Part shown: piece after piece, positions 42,092-52,170 of the stretch
How the letters are laid out: each line of letters opens with the position of its first letter
Position numbering within the stretch: the first letter of the stretch is position 1
Source of the DNA: Microbacterium lemovicicum
GTDB lineage: Bacteria; Actinomycetota; Actinomycetes; Actinomycetales; Microbacteriaceae
DNA length: 64,000 nucleotides
Assembly: GCF_003991875.1 (NCBI RefSeq)
Contig: NZ_CP031423.1
Coordinates: 1,984,001-2,048,000 of the forward strand
Direction: 5' to 3'
Position numbers and translations under genes: made by a program
Notes under the pieces: model-generated
Told to the model about the DNA's origin: nothing
What the model saw: only the letters and a program-made list of their open reading frames with translations
Databases searched by the model: none

Positions 42092-43345
42092 GTGACCACC
42101 CACGACGTCATCGTCATCGGAGCGGGCCTCGCCGGCCTCAGGGCCGCGACGCGCCTGGCCCGCGCCGGACGCGATGTCGTCGTGCTCGAGGCGGCGGACC
42201 GCGTCGGCGGACGCGAGCGCACCGACGTCGTCGACGGCTTCCTCCTCGACCTCGGCTTCCATGTCCTGAACCCCGCCTACCCCGCCGTCCGCCGGTGGGC
42301 CGACGTCGACGACCTCGACCTGCGCGCCTTCCCGGTGGGGGTGCGCGTGCGCCGCGAACGCACGACGGCCGAGCTGCGGCATCCGCTCCGCTCGCCGGGA
42401 AGCATCCCGCGGACGTTGCGCAGCCGGATGGTGCGGCCCCGCGATCTCGTGGCCCTGGCCCGATGGGCGGGTCCGGCCCTGCTCTCACCCCAGCGGGTCA
42501 TCGCCGGCGACGACCGCACTCTCCGCGCCGGGTGGAACCGCGCGGGCGTCCACGGCCCGCTGCGCACGGAAGTGCTCGAGCCGTTCCTGGCCGGCGTCAT
42601 CGCGGACGACTCGGGGATGACCTCCGACGCGTTCGTGCGCCTTCTCATCCGGATGTTCGCCCTCGGGACGCCGGGCCTCCCCGCGAGCGGGATCGAAGCG
42701 CTGCCCCGCCAGCTCGCCGACCGCGCACGGCGGGCCGGAGCCGACATCCGCCTCTCGCGCCGTGCGACCGACGTCCGGCGGGCGGCGCGCGGCGTCGAGG
42801 TGAACACGGACGGCGCCGACACCGTGACCGCTCGCGACGTCGTGGTCGCCGTCGGTCCCGACGTCGTCGCGGACCTCATCGACGTGCCGAGACCGGCGAC
42901 GAAGGGTCTGCAGACCTGGTGGTTCTCGACGGATGCCGCGGCTCCGGCATCCGCCCTGCTGAGCGTCGACGGACGACGTCGCGGACCCATCGTGAACACG
43001 GCGGTCATGTCGCACACGGTGCCCGAGTACGCGCCTCCCGGCCGTGCGCTCGTGCAGGCGACGTGCCTGCTCCCCCGGGATCCCGGGAGCCGCGCGACGG
43101 AGACCGCCGTCCGCACGCAGCTCGGCCTCATCTGGAACGACGCCGACGTGCCGGCCTGGCAGCTGATCCGTCGCGACGACCTGCCCGACGCCCTGCCCGC
43201 GCAGCCGGCACCGCTGCGCACCACCAGCCCGCCGAGGATCTCCGAGCACGTCTACGTCGCGGGCGATCACCGCGACACCGCCTCGATTCAGGGCGCCTTG
43301 GTGTCAGGCGATCGGGTCGCACGGGCACTGCTCGCCGACCGCTGA
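42092..43345 (+). CDS. FAD-dependent oxidoreductase (amine oxidase/phytoene desaturase-like)
   Basis: 417 residues. FAD motif DVIVIGAGLAGLRAATRLARAGRDVVVLEAADRVGGR at the N-terminus and C-terminal FAD motif HVYVAGDHRDTASIQGALVSG. The mid domain lacks features to fix the substrate. GTG start six bases after TAGGCT (42080-42085), leaderless. Related to bacterial flavin amine oxidases and carotenoid desaturases; no carotenoid genes are adjacent, so a desaturase role is unsupported. Confidence 0.82.
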   Translation: MTTHDVIVIGAGLAGLRAATRLARAGRDVVVLEAADRVGGRERTDVVDGFLLDLGFHVLNPAYPAVRRWADVDDLDLRAFPVGVRVRRERTTAELRHPLRSPGSIPRTLRSRMVRPRDLVALARWAGPALLSPQRVIAGDDRTLRAGWNRAGVHGPLRTEVLEPFLAGVIADDSGMTSDAFVRLLIRMFALGTPGLPASGIEALPRQLADRARRAGADIRLSRRATDVRRAARGVEVNTDGADTVTARDVVVAVGPDVVADLIDVPRPATKGLQTWWFSTDAAAPASALLSVDGRRRGPIVNTAVMSHTVPEYAPPGRALVQATCLLPRDPGSRATETAVRTQLGLIWNDADVPAWQLIRRDDLPDALPAQPAPLRTTSPPRISEHVYVAGDHRDTASIQGALVSGDRVARALLADR

Positions 43346-43354
43346 CCCGCGAGA

Positions 43355-43918
43355 TCAGTCCCAGTCGAGGTATTCCTCGATGATGAAGGCCGTCTCGATG
43401 GGGTGATCGAGCGGGAACAGGTGTCCCGCACCGTCGAGGTTCTTCACGCTCGCGCGCTCCGGAGCCGTCGCCTGCAGACGCGTGCCGTTCTCGGGGGGTG
43501 TCACGTCGTCGTCGGAGCCCTGGATGATCAGCACCGGCAGCAGCGGCGGCAGCGGGGAGTCCTCGTCCTCCACGCCCAGCAGCAGCAGTCCGTTCGACCG
43601 GTCCGCGTGCGCGGTGGCGAAGGCGCGGGCGACGCGACCGCCGGCACCGTGTCCGCCGATCCAGGTGTGCGTGAGGCCGATGTGGTCGAGCACGGCGACG
43701 ACGTCCTCCACCTGCTCGTCGACATCGGCGGCACCCGCCCGCGAGCCGATGCGCACGACGTGGAAGCCGGCCTCTTCGACGAGGTAGTGCGAGATGACGC
43801 CGAGGCCGTCCGCGCCCACGTCTCCCTCGGGCAGGAGCGCCAGCGAGACGGGGCCTTCACCCTCCACCGCGAACGGGATCGCGCGTCCGTCCGGTTCGAA
43901 GATCTGGATGTCGGTCAT
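43355..43918 (-). CDS. Alpha/beta hydrolase-fold protein lacking the nucleophile
   Basis: 187 residues, small alpha/beta hydrolase. The nucleophile elbow reads IGGHGAGGR: Gly91 stands where the catalytic Ser should be. The acid loop (QGSDDDVTPPENG) and histidine (DGAGHLFPLDH, His166) remain. It is therefore probably not a standard esterase; it could be a binding protein or use another chemistry. Purine-rich GAGAGGA lies about 8 bases before the ATG. It ends 9 bases from the FAD enzyme gene stop (convergent). Confidence 0.8.
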   Translation of the reverse strand: MTDIQIFEPDGRAIPFAVEGEGPVSLALLPEGDVGADGLGVISHYLVEEAGFHVVRIGSRAGAADVDEQVEDVVAVLDHIGLTHTWIGGHGAGGRVARAFATAHADRSNGLLLLGVEDEDSPLPPLLPVLIIQGSDDDVTPPENGTRLQATAPERASVKNLDGAGHLFPLDHPIETAFIIEEYLDWD

Positions 43919-43981
43919 GGTGGGTCCTCTCGCGTCGCGGGGGATCGGCGGGGCGCGGCGGGCGAAGCCCGCGCCCGACCA

Positions 43982-45055
43982 TCAGTTGTTGAAGCGGAAC
44001 TCCACGACGTCGCCGTCGCGCATCACGTAGTCCTTGCCCTCCAGGCGCGCCTTGCCGCGGGAGCGGGCTTCGACGATCGAGCCGGCGTCGACGAGGTCGT
44101 CGAATGAGATGACCTCCGCCTTGATGAAGCCCTTCTCGAAGTCGGTGTGGATGACGCCGGCCGCCTGCGGAGCCTTCGCACCGCGCGGAATCGTCCACGC
44201 GCGCGCCTCCTTCGGCCCGGCCGTCAGGTAGGTCTGCAGTCCCAGGGTCTCGAAGCCGATGCGGGCCAGCTGGTCGAGCCCCGACTCGTCCTGGCCCGTG
44301 GACGCCAGCAGCTCCGCCGCGTCCTCGGGATCGAGATCGATGAGCTCCGACTCGATCTTCGCGTCGAGGAAGACGGCGTGCGCGGGAGCGACGAGCTCCT
44401 CGAGTGCGGCCTTGGCCGTGGCATCCGTCAGCACCGTCTCGTCGACGTTGAAGACGTAGATGTAGGGCTTGGCCGTCAGCAGGCCCAGCTCGCGGATGGG
44501 CGTGAGGTCGATGCCCGACGACGCGAGCAGCACGCCGCGCTCGAGCGCGTCTTTGGCCGCGACGGCGGCCTCGACGACGGAGGGGTCGGCCTTCTTGCCC
44601 TTGACCTCCTTCTCGTAGCGGGGGATCGCCTTCTCGAGCGTCTGCAGGTCGGCGAGCATGAGCTCGGCGTTGATCGTCTCGAGGTCGTTCTTCGGATTCA
44701 CGCCGCCCTCGACGTGCACGACGTCGTCGTCGGTGAATCCGCGCACGACCTGGGCGATCGCGTCGGCTTCGCGGATGTTGGCGAGGAACTGGTTGCCGAG
44801 CCCCTCCCCCTCGGACGCGCCGCGGACGATGCCCGCGATGTCGACGAACGACACGGTCGCGGGCAGGATGCGCTCCGAGTGGAACACCTCCGCGAGCTTC
44901 CCGAGGCGGGGATCCGGCAGGCTCACGACGCCCACATTCGGCTCGATCGTCGCGAACGGATAGTTCGCCGCGAGCACGTCGTTCTTGGTCAGCGCGTTGA
45001 ACAGGGTGGACTTGCCGACGTTGGGCAGGCCGACGATGCCGATAGTGAGAGCCAC
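43982..45055 (-). CDS. ychF: YchF/OLA1 family GTPase/ATPase
   Basis: 357 residues. P-loop GLPNVGKSTLFNALT, switch-region DIAGIVRGASEGEGLGNQFLANIR, ATP-specificity NVDE motif FNVDE, and a C-terminal TGS domain (LQTYLTAGPKEARAWTI...). Conserved ribosome-linked protein that hydrolyses ATP more than GTP. GTG start at 45055, eight bases after TAGACT, possibly leaderless. Full family length. Confidence 0.95.
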   Translation of the reverse strand: MALTIGIVGLPNVGKSTLFNALTKNDVLAANYPFATIEPNVGVVSLPDPRLGKLAEVFHSERILPATVSFVDIAGIVRGASEGEGLGNQFLANIREADAIAQVVRGFTDDDVVHVEGGVNPKNDLETINAELMLADLQTLEKAIPRYEKEVKGKKADPSVVEAAVAAKDALERGVLLASSGIDLTPIRELGLLTAKPYIYVFNVDETVLTDATAKAALEELVAPAHAVFLDAKIESELIDLDPEDAAELLASTGQDESGLDQLARIGFETLGLQTYLTAGPKEARAWTIPRGAKAPQAAGVIHTDFEKGFIKAEVISFDDLVDAGSIVEARSRGKARLEGKDYVMRDGDVVEFRFNN

Positions 45056-45149
45056 GGGAGTCCAGTCTACGTGGGTGGTCGCGACGCACCCGTGGCGACC
45101 CTGGCGAAGAGGAGCGGATGCCGCGGTCCGCGTCAGGGTCGGCCCGGGT

Positions 45150-45908
45150 TCAGGGGCGGAGCGTGCGGAACGCCTCGGTGCGATAGGGCAGGTCGACGAC
45201 CTCTCCACCGTCCGCGTCGCTTCGGGCGTTCGCGGTGAACAGCTCGTCGACCCCGTCCAGGATGCGCGCGCGCTCGTCGTCGGTCGCGGTGATGATGTAG
45301 CTGCGCGAGAGCACCATGTCGCGCAGCGCGGTCCGAGAGATGACCCGCGTCCAGGTCCACGTCTGCGTCTCGAGCACCCCGAACGGCGCCGCCACCCGCA
45401 CGCCGTCGCCGGCGAGCATCTCCTCCGCGTGGCTGCCGTGCATCACGCGCGTGAGGTCGGCCACCCAGGGCACGCTCTCGTCCCGGATGTTCCAGACCAG
45501 CCCCAGGACCCCGCCGGGCCGCAGCACCCGCCCGATCTCGGTCGATGCCGGCTCCACGTCCACCCAGTGCCAGGCCTGCCCGAGCAGCACGGCGTCGACC
45601 GCGGCGTCGGGCAGCGGCATCCGCTCGGCCGTCCCGACGAAGGTCGGCACGCCGAGCACGTGTCCCTGCAGGCTCGTGAGCATGTCCGGGTCGGGATCGA
45701 TCGCGACCACCTCGGCGCCCGTTTCGGCGATGACCCGCGTGAGCTTTCCGGTGCCGGCGCCCACGTCGGCCACGCGCACCCTCGCACTCTCGCGGGCGAC
45801 GGGCTCCAGCATCCAGTGCACCGCCGCGGCGGGGTAGTCGGGTCGCCCCGCCTGATACGCATCGGCTGCCACCCCGAACGACGTGGACATCTGCTCCCGG
45901 TCGACCAT
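45150..45908 (-). CDS. SAM-dependent methyltransferase
   Basis: 252 residues, class I Rossmann methyltransferase: VRVADVGAGTGKLTRVIAETGAEVVAIDPDPDML (SAM motif I), AVDAVLLGQAWHWVD, RVLRPGGVLGLVWN. Substrate unknown; related to Tam/UbiE-like enzymes. ATG at 45908, seven bases after TAGGCT (45921-45916), leaderless. Divergent from the exonuclease gene. Confidence 0.85.
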   Translation of the reverse strand: MVDREQMSTSFGVAADAYQAGRPDYPAAAVHWMLEPVARESARVRVADVGAGTGKLTRVIAETGAEVVAIDPDPDMLTSLQGHVLGVPTFVGTAERMPLPDAAVDAVLLGQAWHWVDVEPASTEIGRVLRPGGVLGLVWNIRDESVPWVADLTRVMHGSHAEEMLAGDGVRVAAPFGVLETQTWTWTRVISRTALRDMVLSRSYIITATDDERARILDGVDELFTANARSDADGGEVVDLPYRTEAFRTLRP

Positions 45909-46007
45909 GCGGAAGAGCCTAGGCCGCCCGGGCCGACACGCCCGGAGCGTTCGGGCGGACCGGCGCGCCTTCCCCCGGTGGCGCACCCGTCGGGTGAGGG
46001 TGAGAGC

Positions 46008-46664
46008 GTGCCCCTGGATTTCACCGCCATCGACTTCGAGACGGCGAATTCCAGCACGGCGTCCGCCTGCGCCGTGGGCCTGGCCCGTGTGCGCAGCGGA
46101 CGCGTCGTCGCGACCGCCGGATGGCTGATCCAGCCGCCGCCCGGACACGACAGGTTCTTCGAGCTGAACACCGGGATCCACGGCCTCCGCGCCGCCGACG
46201 TCGTCGACGCGAAGACCTGGAGCGCGCAGCTCGACGACATCGTCGCCTTCGCCGGCGCCGACGTCCGGGTCGCGCACAACGCCGGATTCGACATGGCAGT
46301 GCTCAAGCGCGCGTGCGCGGCGACCGGCGATGCCTGTCCCCCGTACCGGTACGCGTGCAGTCTGCAGGTGGCCCGCAACGTCTACACGCTCGAGTCCTAC
46401 CGCCTGCCGTTCGTCGCGGCGGAGGCCGGCTTCGCGGAGTTCGCACACCACGACCCCCTCGCCGACGCCCTCGCCTGCGCGCACATCATGATCGACGCCG
46501 CGCGCCGTGTCGGAGCGTCGGATGTCGCGGCTCTCGCCGAGTCGGCCGGCGTGAAGATGTCGCGCATCCGCGTCGACGAGCCCGATCCGGTGTTCTTCGA
46601 GTCGTCCGCTCCCACCGGCGCCGCGCTCCTCGACACCGGCGCGCTGCAGACCGCCGTCGCCTGA
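46008..46664 (+). CDS. DnaQ-like 3'-5' exonuclease
   Basis: 218 residues. The DEDDh motifs: FTAIDFETANS (Asp, Glu), VAHNAGFDMAVLKRA (Asp) and HHDPLADALACAHIM (His, Asp). Single-domain, free-standing relative of the DNA polymerase III epsilon proofreader; may act in repair. GTG start at 46008 is the furthest upstream before FTAIDFET; no other in-frame start is attractive. Confidence 0.85.
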   Translation: MPLDFTAIDFETANSSTASACAVGLARVRSGRVVATAGWLIQPPPGHDRFFELNTGIHGLRAADVVDAKTWSAQLDDIVAFAGADVRVAHNAGFDMAVLKRACAATGDACPPYRYACSLQVARNVYTLESYRLPFVAAEAGFAEFAHHDPLADALACAHIMIDAARRVGASDVAALAESAGVKMSRIRVDEPDPVFFESSAPTGAALLDTGALQTAVA

Positions 46665-46855
46665 CGAGGAAGGCTCTCCGCCGCTGTCCGCACTGTGGCG
46701 GGTGGGCCTGCCTCCCCGCCGCCGGTCGGATACATGGGCGGCACGTCCTCGTACGACGCGCCCTGCTGATACGGTGAGCATCTCTGCGACACCGGGACCT
46801 GAGACCCGCCGGAACAGTCGTCGACGATGTCGGAGGCGTCGGCCAGCATGGCGCC

Positions 46856-48139
46856 ATGGACGCACTCCTCCTCCCCCTGCTGGCCGTCGTGTGCCTCGCG
46901 GCCGGCCTCCTCGCCGGCTGGGCCGCGGGCGCCGCCCGGGCAGCCGCGCGCGGTGCCCGCGAGCACAGCGACCTCTCGGCCCGTCTGGCCGCCTCCGACG
47001 CGGCCGGGCAGGGGCTGCGCGCGGAGCTCGATCGGCAGGAGCAGCGATCCCGCGATCTGCTCGGACAGGTGCGGGCCGACCAGGCCGCGCGCGAGGAGCG
47101 CGAGCGTCGCGAGCAGTCGGTGCTGCGGGCCCTCGCTCCCGTGCAGGACGCGCTGCAGTCCATGCAGCACAAGGTCGACGTGCTCGAGCGCGATCGCCAC
47201 GCCCAGTTCGGCGCGGTCGCCGAGCAGCTGCGCATCGCCCATGAGTCGGGCGAGGCGCTGCGCGCGACCACGGAGTCGCTCGCCGGCGCGCTGCGGTCCG
47301 GGGCGACACGGGGGGTCTGGGGCGAGACGCAGCTGCGACGCGTGGTGGAGGCGGCGGGCCTCGCCCGCTACGTCGACTTCGACACCCAGACGTCCATCAC
47401 GACGGATGCCGGAGCCGGCCGCCCCGACATGGTGGTGCGCCTCCCGGGCGGCAAGGCGCTGGCGATCGACGCGAAGGTGCCCCTGGACGCCTACCTCGAG
47501 GCCTCGGCGATCCCGCTGACCGCCCAGGGCGAAGAGGCGGCGCGACGGCGGACTCTGCTCGAGCGACACGTGCGGGCGGTGCGAGCACACGTCGACGCGC
47601 TGGCCAAGAAGACGTACTGGGCGGGCCTGGACTCCAGCCCCGAGTTCGTCGTGTGCTTCATCCCCAGCGAGTCCCTCCTCGCCGCGGCGCTCGAAGAGGA
47701 TCCGTCGCTGCTCGATCACGCCTTCGGCCGCCGCGTGGCGCTCGCGTCGCCGGTGAACCTCTGGGCCGTGCTGAAGACGGTCGCCTACACGTGGACGCAG
47801 CAGGACGTCTCCCGCGAAGCGCGGTCGCTCTTCGACCTCGGCACCCAGCTGTACGACCGCCTCTCGGGGCTCGCCGGACATGCCGACGATCTGCGCCGGG
47901 CGCTCGAGCGGACGGTGGAGAGCTACAACAGGTTCGCCGGCACGCTCGAGTCGCGCGTGCTCGTCACCGCGCGGAAGTTCCCCGGGATCGACCAGACGCG
48001 GCTCGACGCCTTGGACTCACCGGCGCTGATCGAGAAGTCGCCGCGACACCTCGTCGCGCCGGAGATGCTCGAGGGCATCGACCGCGAGACGGGCGCCGAC
48101 GTGGGTGCCCTGCGCGAACGGCTGGGCGCAGACGACTGA
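46856..48139 (+). CDS. rmuC: DNA recombination protein RmuC
   Basis: 427 residues: a single N-terminal transmembrane helix (about 3-25), a long coiled coil (about 30-105) and the RmuC nuclease-like domain (RGVWGETQLRRVVEAAGLARYVDFDTQ..., ALAIDAKVPLDAYLEA, FVVCFIPSESLLAAALEEDPSLLDHAFGRRVALASPVNLWAVLKTVAYTW). Family role: limits inversions and repeat rearrangement; mechanism unclear. Reading frame intact with normal length. The 190 bases before it (46665-46855) hold no gene I can support. Confidence 0.92.
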   Translation: MDALLLPLLAVVCLAAGLLAGWAAGAARAAARGAREHSDLSARLAASDAAGQGLRAELDRQEQRSRDLLGQVRADQAAREERERREQSVLRALAPVQDALQSMQHKVDVLERDRHAQFGAVAEQLRIAHESGEALRATTESLAGALRSGATRGVWGETQLRRVVEAAGLARYVDFDTQTSITTDAGAGRPDMVVRLPGGKALAIDAKVPLDAYLEASAIPLTAQGEEAARRRTLLERHVRAVRAHVDALAKKTYWAGLDSSPEFVVCFIPSESLLAAALEEDPSLLDHAFGRRVALASPVNLWAVLKTVAYTWTQQDVSREARSLFDLGTQLYDRLSGLAGHADDLRRALERTVESYNRFAGTLESRVLVTARKFPGIDQTRLDALDSPALIEKSPRHLVAPEMLEGIDRETGADVGALRERLGADD

Positions 48140-48142
48140 GCG

Positions 48143-48358
48143 TCAGACCCCGGCGCCGCCAGGCACGAAGCTGAGGAGGGCGATGACGGCCAGCGAGACG
48201 CCGACGAAGGCGCCGATCATCCACCAGGCGCTGGCCTGGTGACCCTCGTCACGACGGACGCGGAAGAGGACGTCGGGCCGACGGGCAGGATCGATCGCAT
48301 CGGCGATCACGGCCTGTGCACCCGTCTGGGGCGCAGAGCCATTCAGCTGTGCGGACAT
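48143..48358 (-). CDS. Small single-helix membrane protein
   Basis: 71 residues: polar N-terminus MSAQLNGSAPQTGAQAVIADAIDPARRPDVLFRVRRDEGHQ then one hydrophobic helix ASAWWMIGAFVGVSLAVIALLSFVPGGAGV at the C-terminus. GAGGAG is 7 bases before the ATG at 48358. Convergent with rmuC, stops three bases apart. Function unknown. From here to 48582 the 223 bases contain nothing recognisable. Confidence 0.72.
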   Translation of the reverse strand: MSAQLNGSAPQTGAQAVIADAIDPARRPDVLFRVRRDEGHQASAWWMIGAFVGVSLAVIALLSFVPGGAGV

Positions 48359-48581
48359 CATCCATCTCCTCGAGATCCTCGGATTCAGCGTCCTCATCGA
48401 CTCCACAAGCGATTGTGCCAGACAACCCTGAAGATCAGGCCGCAGCCGCCGACACGCCGCGAGCCGCCTGATCCACCCCGAGACGGGTCGCCGGAGCCGC
48501 TTCGACTCGGGCGGGAAAAACTCTGGAGACGCGCGCCGGAGGATCCCGATCCGAGGAGTCAGCGCACCGACTGCAGAGCCG

Positions 48582-49571
48582 TCACAGCCACTTCGAGGCG
48601 AGGTGCTCCGAGCTGATCCGGCGGAGGGTGCCCGAGGCGTTCCGGAGCACGACGCTCTCCGTGTAGACGTACTCGCCCTCGCGACGCACGCCGGCCACGA
48701 GCTGGCCGTCGGTCACGCCCGTCGCGACGAAGATCGTGTTCTTGCCGGTGACGAGCTCCTCGGCCTCGTACACGTGACCGTCGACCTTGAGCCCGGCATC
48801 CGCGCCCTTCTGCTTCTCGTCGTCGTCCCGCGGCCAGAGGATGCCCTGGATGTGCCCGCCGAGCGCCTTGATCGCGCACGCCGTCACGATGCCCTCCGGG
48901 CTGCCCCCGATGCCCACGCACATATCGGTGCGGGCGTTGTGACGGGCGGCGTTGATGCCGCCGGCGACGTCGCCGTCCGACATGAGGCGCGTGCCGGCAC
49001 CCGCGGCACGGATGTCCTCGATCAGCTGCTCGTGACGCGGACGGTTCAGCACCGAGACGACGATCTCGTCGACCGGCTTGCCCAGCGCCTTGGCCAGGAG
49101 GCGGATGTTCTCGCCGATGGGGTTGCGGATGTCGACCACGCCGACGCCGGCGGGGCCGGTGACGAGCTTGTCCATGTAGAAGACCGTCGAGGCGTCGAGC
49201 ATCGTGCCGGCGTCGGAGACGGCGATCACCGAGAGGGCGTTCTGCCGGCCGGCCGCCGTCAGCGAGGTGCCGTCGATGGGGTCGACCGCGACGTCCGCCT
49301 TCGGCCCCTTCCCGTTGCCGACCCGCTCCCCGTTGAACAGCATGGGCGCGTTGTCCTTCTCGCCCTCGCCGATGACGATGGTGCCGTCGAAATTGACGGT
49401 GTCGAAGAAGGCCCGCATCGCGTCGACGGCGGCGCCGTCCGCAGCCTCCTTGTCGCCGCGTCCGATGAAGGGCACCGCACGGATCGCGGCCGCCTCGGTC
49501 GCGCGCACCAGCTCCAGCGCGAGGTTGCGGTCGGGATGCAGAGGGCTCATGTCGCCTGTGATGCTCACCAT
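48582..49571 (-). CDS. glpX: Fructose-1,6-bisphosphatase, class II
   Basis: 329 residues. GlpX signature blocks: GEGEKDNAPMLFNGERVGNG, DPIDGTSLTA (metal/phosphate site), FYMDKLV and the C-terminal EYVYTESVVLRNASGTLRRISSEHL. Catalyses the gluconeogenic step from fructose-1,6-bisphosphate, the product side of the adjacent aldolase, which is divergently encoded 181 bases away. CAGGGT, seven bases before the ATG, is a weak -10 for a leaderless start. Confidence 0.95.
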   Translation of the reverse strand: MVSITGDMSPLHPDRNLALELVRATEAAAIRAVPFIGRGDKEAADGAAVDAMRAFFDTVNFDGTIVIGEGEKDNAPMLFNGERVGNGKGPKADVAVDPIDGTSLTAAGRQNALSVIAVSDAGTMLDASTVFYMDKLVTGPAGVGVVDIRNPIGENIRLLAKALGKPVDEIVVSVLNRPRHEQLIEDIRAAGAGTRLMSDGDVAGGINAARHNARTDMCVGIGGSPEGIVTACAIKALGGHIQGILWPRDDDEKQKGADAGLKVDGHVYEAEELVTGKNTIFVATGVTDGQLVAGVRREGEYVYTESVVLRNASGTLRRISSEHLASKWL

Positions 49572-49710
49572 GCTGCCCACCCTGCCACGATCTTCCGCGT
49601 CCGGACGGTCGGAGTGACCCGCGTGCGCCGAAGGAATCGCGATTCTTTCACCGACGGCATGCCAGGCCCGCAACGGCCCTCGCACGACTCGTCGGCAGGG
49701 GTGCCTTCGC

Positions 49711-49716
49711 TAGAGT
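49711..49716 (+). promoter_or_regulatory. Likely -10 box of the aldolase gene
   Basis: TAGAGT at 49711-49716 would start transcription near 49723, about 30 bases before the ATG. Unlike many neighbours this gene therefore has a leader with a strong AAGGAG site. No good -35 is visible. Confidence 0.5.
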
Positions 49717-49752
49717 GACCGTGGACGTCCCCACCAGTGCAAGGAGCCCTAC

Positions 49753-50781
<1,029 letters not shown>

Positions 50782-50793
50782 CGCGGAGCAGCC

Positions 50794-50841
50794 GACACGA
50801 CGACGCCCGGTCCCCCCGAGGGGGCCGGGCGTCGTCGTGTC
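50794..50841 (+). terminator. Long perfect hairpin after fba
   Basis: GACACGACGACGCCCGG pairs with CCGGGCGTCGTCGTGTC around a tight C/G-rich centre, 48 bases in all. It lacks a T-run, so it is a probable but atypical terminator, possibly used in both directions between fba and the anti-sigma gene. Confidence 0.65.
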
Positions 50842-50878
50842 AGCGGAGGTCAGCGATCGGGCGGCCGTCGACGATGCG

Positions 50879-51580
50879 TCAGCGGTCGCCGACGTCCGCG
50901 CGCATCAGGACCGCCCCGGTGGTCAGCGAGCGGATCTCCATGCTCTTGATCTGATCGCGGCCGAGCGCGGTGCCCGCCGTCACCCAGGCGTGGCTGTCCG
51001 GCCACGACCTCCAGCTCGACACCTCCGACTCCGTGCCGTCCTGGCCGGTGATCACCAGGGCGTAGGGCCAGCCGTCCGCCGGCGGCTCGACCTCGCCGTC
51101 CGTGCCGTAGGCGCAGTCCAGGTCGATGCGCGTGCCCCACTCCACCGGGTCGAGCTCCACCGATGCGGTGATGGGCGCGTCGACGAGCTTCTCGAAGGCC
51201 ACCGTCTCGAGCGTCGGCGTCTGCGACGAGATCGCCACCGGCACGGCGATCGCGGCCACGACCAGCAGAGCCGCCGCCAAGGCGAAGACGCCCCACCGGA
51301 GGCGTCGCCGACGGCGGGAGTCGGCCTGCCCGCGTCGCAGCAGCGCATCGCGCCCGGCGGACGCGTCCACCGCGGCCGCATCGACCGACAGCATGGTCGA
51401 CGCGTGATCGGCGTCGACCCGCGACAGCAGTCCGGTGACGGGGGCGAGCTCGGCGATGGCGGTGCGACAGAGGTCGCACCCCTCCAGATGCGCCTCGAAT
51501 GCGCGGCGGTCCGCCGGGCTCAGCGACCCGAGGACGTATGCCGCATCCCATTCCGCGAAGCGCTCATGATCGGCGTTCAT
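50879..51580 (-). CDS. Zinc-binding anti-sigma factor (RslA-like)
   Basis: 233 residues. N-terminal zinc anti-sigma motif His31-x3-Cys35-x2-Cys38 (HLEGCDLC), one transmembrane helix (about 95-117) and an extracytoplasmic C-terminal domain (ITASVELDPVEWGTRIDLDCAY...) of the type called anti-sigma-K C-terminal. It binds the adjacent sigma factor; the outer domain or the thiols are likely the sensing part. ATGA overlap with the sigma gene. Confidence 0.9.
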   Translation of the reverse strand: MNADHERFAEWDAAYVLGSLSPADRRAFEAHLEGCDLCRTAIAELAPVTGLLSRVDADHASTMLSVDAAAVDASAGRDALLRRGQADSRRRRRLRWGVFALAAALLVVAAIAVPVAISSQTPTLETVAFEKLVDAPITASVELDPVEWGTRIDLDCAYGTDGEVEPPADGWPYALVITGQDGTESEVSSWRSWPDSHAWVTAGTALGRDQIKSMEIRSLTTGAVLMRADVGDR

Positions 51581-52083
51581 CGTGTCACCCCCTTCTCCTG
51601 CAGGGCCAGGCGCAGGGCGCGCAGGCCGTAGTGCAGTCGTGATTTGACGGTCCCCTCGGGGATGTCGAGCTCCTCGGCGATCTCGCGCACGCTGCGGCCG
51701 CCGAAGTACGCGCGCACCACCACGCCGCGGTGGTCCGGCCCCAGACTCGCCAGCGCGTCCTCGACCAGCATCGTCTCGAGGATCGCGTCCGTCCTGTCGG
51801 CGGCTGCGCGCTCCGGGGTCTCGGCCGTGACGTGCTCGTGACGACGGCGCGCGCTGCGGGCCTCGTCGATCACGAGATTGCGCGCGACGGTGAACATCCA
51901 CGACCGGGTCGTCTCCGGCCGGTCGGCCATGATCCGCGGCGTGCGCCAGGCGCGCAGCAGCGTCTCCTGCACCACGTCGTCGGCGCCGGCGTGGTCACCG
52001 GTGAGGCTCACGACGTAGCGCTGAATGTGCGCGGCGTGGGCGTCGTAGAGCGCCACGAGGCGCGCGTCGTCATCGCGGGGCAT
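51577..52083 (-). CDS. ECF sigma factor (SigL-like)
   Basis: 168 residues. Region 2: LYDAHAAHIQRYVVSLTGDHAGADDVVQETLLRAWR; region 4: LGPDHRGVVVRAYFGGRSVREIAEELDIPEGTVKSRLHYGLRALRLAL. ATG at 52083 with GGAGG 5 bases upstream. The pair with a membrane zinc anti-sigma downstream and the upstream TGAACC-N16-CGTGTT promoter match mycobacterial SigL-RslA. Regulon unknown. Confidence 0.9.
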   Translation of the reverse strand: MPRDDDARLVALYDAHAAHIQRYVVSLTGDHAGADDVVQETLLRAWRTPRIMADRPETTRSWMFTVARNLVIDEARSARRRHEHVTAETPERAAADRTDAILETMLVEDALASLGPDHRGVVVRAYFGGRSVREIAEELDIPEGTVKSRLHYGLRALRLALQEKGVTR

Positions 52084-52101
52084 CACGACCTCCTCGAAGA
52101 G

Positions 52102-52129
52102 AACACGACGCGGAGCCGGGAATGGTTCA
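52102..52129 (-). promoter_or_regulatory. SigL-type autoregulatory promoter
   Basis: Minus strand TGAACC (52129-52124), 16-base spacer, CGTGTT (52107-52102), immediately upstream of the sigma gene. The pattern TGAACC-N16/18-CGTGTA is the reported consensus of mycobacterial SigL, so the sigma factor probably drives its own operon. Confidence 0.7.
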
Positions 52130-52170
52130 CCGGATGCTGCGGCACCGGCTCCTTCGTCGGGGGATGCGTC

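Noticed and set aside
46665..46855. Minus-strand frame with a protein-like stretch (YQQGASYEDVPP, MYPTGGG)
   Set aside because: No start with a ribosome site or -10 box, it runs into the exonuclease gene in antisense, and the composition soon turns to shadow type. A gene remnant is possible but unsupported.
48359..48581. Possible small gene between the small membrane protein and glpX
   Set aside because: No open frame with a start signal and no conserved-looking peptide; left as non-coding.
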